Source of the DNA: Liolophura sinensis
Lineage: Eukaryota; Mollusca; Polyplacophora; Chitonida; Chitonidae
Length of the DNA: 64,000 nucleotides
Assembly: GCF_032854445.1 (NCBI RefSeq)
Contig: NC_088297.1
Coordinates: 15,635,127-15,699,126 of the forward strand
Direction: 5' to 3'
Shown: one piece after another, positions 58,738 to 64,000 of the stretch
Position numbering within the stretch: the stretch's first letter is position 1
Layout of the letters: every line of letters starts with the position of its first letter
Made by a program: the position numbers and the translations under genes
The notes under the pieces: generated by a model
The model's database searches: none
What the model saw: the letters and a program-made list of their open reading frames with translations, nothing else
What the model was told of the DNA's origin: nothing

Positions 58738-58858
58738 AAATTGGCCAATCCAACCAATGTAGTTTTGTCTTCAAAACCAAATCAAAACCATGCATAAATT
58801 ACACTGAGAATTGCTCTTTCATATGGGGAAAGGTTAAGGAATTAGAGTAGTTAGGCTA
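58738..58858 (-). repeat. Dispersed fragment shared with block S
   Basis: Reverse complement of motifs at 14485-14580 and 26310-26410: CTTAACCTTTCCCCATATGA, AAAGAGCAATTCTCAG, TTGGTTGGATTGGCCA. It marks a repeat family that also contributed to the duplicated unit. Confidence 0.65.
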
Positions 58859-59029
58859 CTTGTTATACCTGAGTTCTGCTCTAAGCTTTTAGGAAGAGAT
58901 TTGTACATAAGAGGTTTTGTTACAGCCTGCACCAAAAGTACATGCAATATTTGATGACATTTTGGTATTAATCTCTGAAAAATAAATGTATTCCTCTTCT
59001 TTTGTGGGGTATTCCTCCCATTCTGTGGC

Positions 59030-59262
59030 CGAGGGGGCATGGCGCAATGACCCAGGAGCCTCCCACCACTGCAGTCGCTGTGAATGCATGCCCAGCTCAT
59101 GGTGGCTTCCTCTCCAGCTGTATGTGAGAAGGATTACCAGCAATCTGCGAATGGTCGTGGGTTTCCCTTGTTTTCCTCCCACCATTTTGCTGGCCGCCCT
59201 CTTATAAGTGAAGTATTCTAGAGTGTGTCGTAAAACACCAATCAAATAAATAAATGAATCTT
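59030..59262 (+). mobile_element. RUDI-like SINE with partial head
   Basis: GGCGCAATGACCCAGGAGCC, GAATGGTCGTGGGTTTCCCT, CTGGCCGCCCTCTTATAAGT, AACACCAATCAAATAAATAA. The B box is damaged (GTGAATGCATGCCC). Confidence 0.9.
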
Positions 59263-59447
59263 CGTTTGCATGTTCTTTTGTGACAAGTTTATAAGTCATA
59301 AGGTACAGGTGTGTGATGTATTTTGGAAGTTTTCTGACTTCATTTGGCAGAGTTGTTCCCCTTTACAACATTATCAGGGGCTGGATTAGGAGTATTCTGC
59401 TGTAATTTCCACATTTCCCACAGCGTTTGTATTCTCTTCTTTGCCAG

Positions 59448-59681
59448 GATTGACAATCAGAACTGACGATGCATTTCTACTCCGATTTCTCCGAGCACGC
59501 AAGTTTGACTATGACAGAGCATTGAAACTTTTAGTGAACCACTACAAAGTGAAGCGTGACAACCCGGAAATATTTAACGACCTTCGACCATCAAGAGTTA
59601 AGCATGTTCTAGAAGACGGGGTGATAACAGCGCTCAAACATCGAGACAAACACGGGCGGCAAATTGTTGTCTTCAGGCCAG
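59448..59681 (+). CDS. TTPAL: TTPAL-like CRAL-TRIO protein, exon 2
   Basis: Acceptor TTTGCCAG at 59440-59447, donor CCAG/GTATAT at 59682. The frame is phase 1 at both ends, so 234 bp adds residues 50-127. It includes the family signature DDAFLLRFLRARKFDYDRAL (about 56-75), which joins the N-terminal helical bundle to the lipid-binding domain, then ALKHRDKHGRQIVVFRPG, the first strand of the CRAL-TRIO fold. Spacing and motif order match TTPAL and alpha-TTP. It is one of the best-supported exons in the window. Confidence 0.92.
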
Positions 59682-60184
59682 GTATATATATGACAGTCCT
59701 GTTAAAGGCAGAGAAAACATAAAAAATAAAAAAATTACATGAAGCACAGATGAAAGTGATATTTGGGACCACCTTTTTGGTATATATAATCGTTGGGTAA
59801 TATAAATGAGAATGAAACACATGTTTAGTAAATATATTTGCACTAGAATTTGTGTTTTTCAGCCAAGAAATGTTTTCACTCTAAATTTTGAGCATGTTAA
59901 TATTATTAATATACTCTTATATACATGTATTGTCATAATTTGGATTAAATGCATATGTTTGGATATTAACAACAAATTTACATTCAAATAAATTTATGAG
60001 ACAAGCATCACGTCCTTATTGAGAACATATTATGCAACAATAAATACCAAAAGTTGGTCCCACATACCCTCCATACAATAATATTTTCAAATACCCTTTC
60101 CTCTTGAAAAAAAAAATCCATTGTTATGTCATTGTTATGTTTTCTTCTCCTTTAAGTTCCTGTTCTAATACTGAATATCAATGT

Positions 60185-60460
60185 GTGTGACCTACGTGGC
60201 CTAGTGCTTAGTGTGCAAGCGCAGCACAATAATCCAGTAATCCTCTTACCTGCGTGCGGGCTACGAGTTTACGTCTAGCTAATGCTGGCTTCCTCTGTGG
60301 TGGTATGTGAGATGGCCTTGCAGCTACCTGTGGATGGTCGTGGGTACCCCTGAGGTCTGCCTGCTTTCCTCCCACTATTATGCTGCAGTTGTCGTAGAAC
60401 TAAAATATTCCTGGGTATGGTGTAAAACTCCAATCAGATAAATAAATAAATAAATGCCAA
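60185..60460 (+). mobile_element. RUDI-like SINE, full length, diverged
   Basis: Head TACGTGGCCTAGTGCTTAGT, B-box region GCTACGAGTTTACGTCTAGC, AGATGGCCTTGCAGCTACCT, CTAAAATATTCCTGGGTATG, tail CAATCAGATAAATAAATAAA. Confidence 0.85.
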
Positions 60461-60475
60461 TCAGTGTAATCAGAA

Positions 60476-60807
60476 GTCCATTACCTAGAAGTATGCAACT
60501 TCCCTATAACTACAGGGTGTCTCCACGGCACAGTACACATGTTACGTCATCTGTAGAAACATGTGCCAGCTGGTGGAGAAATATGCCAACCTCTTGGGTG
60601 GAAATTATTAACTGAATCATGGGAAATCTAATTGTAAGCGGCTGCTACAAGAACTGGCCACACCTTGAAATCGAAACTCCGTATTTGAAAACTATGATAT
60701 AGCTGATTGCTGATTTCGCTGGTAATGTGTTAGAAATCGAAGAAAAGTGTCAAGTGCCATGGAGACTAGCCATAGGGAAGTTGCATACTTTTAGGTAATG
60801 GACTTTA
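60476..60807. mobile_element. MITE with ~50-bp terminal inverted repeats
   Basis: Left GTCCATTACCTAGAAGTATG, CAACTTCCCTATAACTACAG, GTGTCTCCACGGCAC. The right end reads GTGCCATGGAGACTAGCCAT, AGGGAAGTTGCATACTTTTA, GGTAATGGAC, the inverted partner. Body 332 bp, no transposase. Confidence 0.85.
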
Positions 60808-60809
60808 AG

Positions 60810-60992
60810 TGTAATGGTCTCTCACCAATGTGGTCTCTATGAGTTCATGTCAAGCTCATGCTGGTTTCCTCTCCGGTTGTATGTGGGAAGACTTGCAGCA
60901 ACCTGCGGGTGGTCATGAGTTTCCCTAATTCTGGCTGCCGCTGTATACGTGAAATATTCTTGAGTTCTGCGTAAAACACCAATCAAATAAAT
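60810..60992 (+). mobile_element. RUDI-like SINE, head-truncated
   Basis: GTCTCTCACCAATGTGGTCT, GGGAAGACTTGCAGCAACCT, GTGAAATATTCTTGAGTTCT, tail AACACCAATCAAATAAATTG. An internal deletion removes the ACCCACCATAATG part. It starts two bases after the MITE. Confidence 0.85.
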
Positions 60993-61211
60993 TGATAAAT
61001 TTGTGATGTATCAAACAATTTTATATATAATGACATTTTATATATAATGATAATGTAGATATTAAAAGTTTAGAGATTAAAAGGGTTTATTATGAGAAGG
61101 TCTCCCTGTGACAGTGCACGTATTCTTTATGGTTTGGGTCGAGATTGGATCTTAGATAGATAGGATTTATACTGGAACTGTTCCCCAGGCCTCGAATCAC
61201 AAAGCAATCTT

Positions 61212-61472
61212 TTGTGGCTCAGTTGGTTAAAGCGCTAGTGCAGCGTAATGACCCAGGAGTCTCTCACCAATGCAGTCGCTGTGAGTTCAAGTCCAGCTCA
61301 TGCTGGCTTCCTCTCTGGCCGTACGCGAGAATGTCTGGCAGCAACCTGCGGATGGTCGTGGGTTTCCCCGGGCTGTGCCTGGTTTCCACCCACCATAATG
61401 CTGGCCGCCATCGTATAAGTGAAATATTCTTGAGCACGGCGTAAAACACCAATCAAATAAATAAATAAATAA
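61212..61472 (+). mobile_element. RUDI-like SINE, full length with target-site duplication
   Basis: Reference copy: A box TGGCTCAGTTGGTTAAAGCG, B box GTGAGTTCAAGTCCAGC, body GGTTTCCACCCACCATAATG, tail CACCAATCAAATAAATAAAT. A perfect 13-bp duplication ACAAAGCAATCTT flanks it (61199-61211 and 61473-61485), so it is recent. Confidence 0.95.
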
Positions 61473-61689
61473 ACAAAGCAATCTTAGACTTATGTCAATA
61501 TTTCAGCTCGCTTTAAATTTGTTATTTCTGATGTAACAAGGTCAAAATATTACTTGACAACGTAAATTCTGTGTAAATTATTTGTACAAATTTCAACTAA
61601 AATAAAGGAAAGGATCACAGCAAATTTAATGATTGATAGAGAGTATTATTGTCAACGTGATTAACTGTTGCGGTTTTTTGTTGGAGCAG

Positions 61690-61766
61690 GTTTGTGGAAC
61701 CCTGAGAAGTACAGTCTGAATGACGTCTTCAGGGCTAACTACCTCACGCTCAGCAAACTGATAGAG
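61690..61766 (+). CDS. TTPAL: TTPAL-like CRAL-TRIO protein, exon 3
   Basis: Acceptor TTGGAGCAG ends at 61689. Two bases complete the Gly codon, then LWNPEKYSLNDVFRANYLTL and SKLIE (residues 128-153) end in phase 0 at GAG/GTCAGG. The short exon corresponds to the segment after the first strand of the CRAL-TRIO domain. The donor is weaker than the others (GTCAGG), but protein continuity with exon 4 (DEETQVNGFVLLGD) supports it. Confidence 0.9.
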
Positions 61767-62325
61767 GTCAGGCTTTCCCTGTATTTCATTACAAGCGTAA
61801 TCAATCAGGGTCTATTGCAGTAAATGAGCGCATTTTACCTGATTCTGCAAGTTTGTCTATGAAGTTAATTTGAGGTTTATTTAGAATATAGGATATGAAA
61901 TTTATTTGCCATTGAAAATATATTTTGGGGGCGGGGGGTGGGAAGGTTAGTGGTGATGAAACTATAGGCCATGAACTGCATTAAAGTCATTGTACTTTTT
62001 TTAATTGTAAACTTTTGGTGATATTTTGATAATATTGTTCATGCCATAAAGGACAATCAAATAAATGAATATGTATTTATTTATTCTATTTGATTGGTAT
62101 TTTACGCTGTACTCAAGAATATTTCACTTATACGACAGCGGCCAGTATTATGGTGGGTGGAAACCCACGACCATTCGCAGGTTTTTGGCAGACCAAATAA
62201 ATAAATAAATAAATACGAACACAGATAAATAAATAACATAGAGAATCTAAAGATACTTCTCTTGATAAGGCAATAAAAAAAAAAAGTGGTATTAAAAATG
62301 TTGTTTTTTTTTCTTTAAATTTTAG
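61767..62325 (+). other. TTPAL-like gene, intron 3
   Basis: 559-bp intron, phase 0. It contains a G-rich stretch at 61926-61950 (GGGGGCGGGGGGTGGGAAGG) and a reversed RUDI-like SINE (62075-62200). Confidence 0.8.
62075..62200 (-). mobile_element. RUDI-like SINE, internally deleted
   Basis: TATTTATTTATTCTATTTGA, TTTACGCTGTACTCAAGAAT, ATGGTGGGTGGAAACCCACG; the usual CGGGCAGAGCCCGGG loop is missing. It is followed by an unexpected (AAAT)n tract at 62195-62215. Confidence 0.85.
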
Positions 62326-62442
62326 GATGAAGAAACTCAGGTTAATGGGTTTGTTTTATTGGGTGATTTCAAAGGTGTCAGTTGGCCCCATGTACGCCAG
62401 ATATCACCGTCATTTGCTAAGAGGTTCACTCACGTCATACAG
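62326..62442 (+). CDS. TTPAL: TTPAL-like CRAL-TRIO protein, exon 4
   Basis: Acceptor AAATTTTAG ends at 62325, donor CAG/GTCAGA at 62443; 117 bp, phase 0 to 0, residues 154-192. DEETQVNGFVLLGDFKGVSW is the classic CRAL-TRIO central strand with the D-[FY]-x-G motif, followed by ISPSFAKRFTHVIQ. This part forms the floor of the hydrophobic ligand pocket in the family. Confidence 0.93.
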
Positions 62443-62934
62443 GTCAGATTTATTTTACTGTTTCAATTCAAGTCAGCTTGAAGCTTGAAAACAGGAAGTT
62501 AGAAAACACGGGATTGCACTAGTGTTCGCAAAAACAAAATGGCCACCCCCTGAAGCAGATGGAAAGTGGGCCATGTTTACCACTCCATCAGCGACCAGTA
62601 AGCCCTGGTTGTACAAAAACTCTGTACGTAAACAGTAGAAATACTCAGAATAACTTTGAAAACTGAAAATTACACAAGTCCAACAAATGCACTTTCGCTG
62701 GCAGTTATTCCAAATGAGGCATTTTCGTATGCTTTAGCACTAGGGGAACAACTGAGGATATCATGTGATTTCTAGCTCCAGAGCTCTCTCACAGAATAAG
62801 TCTGTCATTTACTACGTGTACAAATTCACCCATGCCATAAGGTCATGGCAGGTCACTTGTTTTGCTAGGGCTTCACTCACGCCATACCGGTTAGGTCGTT
62901 GGAAGAAACAACTATTTTTTGCTTTCCATTACAG
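62443..62934 (+). other. TTPAL-like gene, intron 4
   Basis: 492-bp GT-AG intron, phase 0; no repeats recognised inside. Confidence 0.75.
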
Positions 62935-63045
62935 GAGGCATTCCCGGCCAGATTCAAGGGACTGCACTACGTCAATGAACCTGTTGTCTTCAAGCTGATT
63001 TTCTCAGTTATCCGCCCCTTTCTTAAGGAGAAAACCGTCCAGAGG
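62935..63045 (+). CDS. TTPAL: TTPAL-like CRAL-TRIO protein, exon 5
   Basis: Acceptor CCATTACAG ends at 62934, donor AGG/GTGAGT at 63046; 111 bp, phase 0 to 0, residues 193-229. EAFPARFKGLHYVNEPVVFK followed by LIFSVIRPFLKEKTVQR matches the conserved segment in which the peptide [FY]P.R.K..[HY].[VI]NEP leads into the mobile lid helix (IIKPFL-type) that gates ligand entry in alpha-TTP. Confidence 0.94.
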
Positions 63046-63855
63046 GTGAGTTTGCTATGGAGCCATAAAAGTGACATGGTTATAAACAAAATTTAAATGG
63101 AAAAAATAATACACACACAACTTGCAAAGTGTCAGTTATGTTTTTTTTAAAATCAGTGATGCTCACGAGATAACTGACCAATAGAAATGCACAAGTGTGT
63201 CGTGCGCATGATATCTTTGTGAGGTTGTGCACATGAGATCTTTACTAAGTTGTCCGAACGACTTATTAAAAAATGTAAGTGAAACTTTAAAAGTTGTGTT
63301 GTTATTTTTTTTTTCTGTTTATATTTGTTTTTCTAACCATGTCACTTTTACGGCACTGTAGTTTGCAGTTCAGTCTATGAAAAGTATGTGGCGGTGAACA
63401 AGGTTGATAAGGTCGTGAAAAAACTGAATAGTGATGAATAAATGATAGCCAAGATATGAGTGAAAAATTCTTGTGAATGGCATTAAGTTTCAAGCAAATA
63501 AAAAAAATAAATCAAATGAAGTCAGTGAAAATTTTGAATATAAATTTGAAAGTATTCATTTTCTGAAAACACCATTCAAAATGACTTGTTATTTGGGAAA
63601 ACGATATCGGTTATTTAAGTGTAATGGTCGATCCTGTCATGCATATAATCATTTTATAGTTTCAAGAAGAACTGGCAGTACTTTTATAAAGAAAAATCCA
63701 AATATTCAGCAGCCGTTAACATCAGTTGCCAAATGAGCAGTCTGGGTTTTACTTATCAGTATTCCTGTGGGGTGTAGATTGGGTAAAAGTTTGATATATC
63801 AAACGCAACAAATGCTTTGACCATTTTCAATGTGTTGTTTTTGTTTGTTTGACAG
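63046..63855 (+). other. TTPAL-like gene, intron 5
   Basis: 810-bp GT-AG intron, phase 0, containing an inverted-repeat element (63063-63352). The open frame 63473-63736 inside it has no domain and is left out. Confidence 0.78.
63063..63352. mobile_element. MITE with ~60- to 70-bp inverted ends next to a splice donor
   Basis: Left CATAAAAGTGACATGGTTAT, AATAATACACACACAACTTG. The right end reads AAGTTGTGTTGTTATTTTTT, TTTTTCTAACCATGTCACTT, TTACGG, the inverted partner. It begins 17 bp after the donor of exon 5. Confidence 0.72.
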
Positions 63856-63957
63856 CTTCATTTTCACTCCACGAATTTCCGTAATCTTCATAAATTCCTT
63901 GAGGCAGATGTCCTTCCAGAGGAGTATGGTGGGCGGTTACCTCCCTTGAATAGTGAC
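63856..63957 (+). CDS. TTPAL: TTPAL-like CRAL-TRIO protein, exon 6 (gene continues past window)
   Basis: Acceptor TTTTGACAG ends at 63855, donor GAC/GTGAGT at 63958; 102 bp, phase 0, residues 230-263. LHFHSTNFRNLHKFLEADVL then PEEYGGRLPPLNSD carries the LP.EYGG signature that closes the CRAL-TRIO domain. Only a short C-terminal tail should remain in the exon or exons beyond 64000. From memory, TTPAL is about 340 residues in vertebrates and alpha-TTP about 280, so the window holds most of the product. Confidence 0.94.
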
Positions 63958-64000
63958 GTGAGTATTGTCCACTTAGATAATCATGCTGAGATTATCTCCC

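Larger units (their letters stand above)
57878..59447 (+). other. TTPAL-like gene, intron 1
   Basis: GT-AG intron of 1,570 bp, with a run of about 17 T shortly after the donor. It contains an inverted-repeat element (58073-58356), a fragment shared with block S (58738-58858) and a RUDI-like SINE (59030-59262). Phase 1. Confidence 0.8.
59682..61689 (+). other. TTPAL-like gene, intron 2
   Basis: 2,008-bp GT-AG intron, phase 1. It holds three RUDI-like SINEs (60185-60460, 60810-60992, 61212-61472) and an inverted-repeat element (60476-60807) sitting between the first two. Confidence 0.8.

Overview
This is a eukaryotic, AT-rich, repeat-dominated window that looks like mollusc nuclear DNA. About 20 full or truncated copies of a tRNA-headed SINE end in a CACCAATCAAATAAATAAAT tail and carry the central domain of the molluscan RUDI/V-SINE type. 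A second tRNA-headed SINE family, several short inverted-repeat elements (MITEs), many minisatellites and intron-bearing genes complete the picture. The phylum is inferred from repeat style and from the TTPAL-like gene; the species cannot be named.

Layout. 1-3250: repeat debris (decayed MITE, ATCGAT-rich stretch, two copies of the second SINE family). 3251-30861: three head-to-tail units of a large tandem segmental duplication, each built as Q (2.5 kb, with a 38-bp minisatellite and a SINE), R (a 32-bp satellite, 1.1, 1.5 and 3.9 kb long), S (2.8 kb, with a decayed coding remnant; absent from unit 1) and P (2.65 kb, ending near a MITE). Units are 6.3, 9.45 and 11.8 kb long; most of the difference is satellite length and the missing S. 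30862-49400: a candidate ankyrin-repeat gene on the + strand. It has a TATA-containing promoter with CRE, E-box and RFX-like half-sites near 31540-31690, a first exon ending at 32077, a 16.3-kb intron filled with SINEs, MITEs and five or more tandem arrays, and a last exon at 48358. 49400-56800: repeats and unassigned DNA. 56800-64000: the 5' and central part of an alpha-tocopherol transfer protein-like (TTPAL) CRAL-TRIO gene on the + strand. Six coding exons (263 codons) join in consistent phase with GT-AG introns, and the gene runs off the window. Its introns hold five SINE copies and three inverted-repeat elements.

Most long open frames here are artefacts of 32-, 38- and 39-bp tandem repeats whose periods are not multiples of three. 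The two genes do not obviously share a pathway: one is a predicted intracellular ankyrin scaffold, the other a lipid-transfer protein. The most unusual structures are the triplicated 9-12 kb unit, its expanding 32-bp satellite with a 1,120-bp higher-order period, and the junctions that place the duplication breakpoint inside a MITE. All identifications are by eye; no alignment or database search was run.
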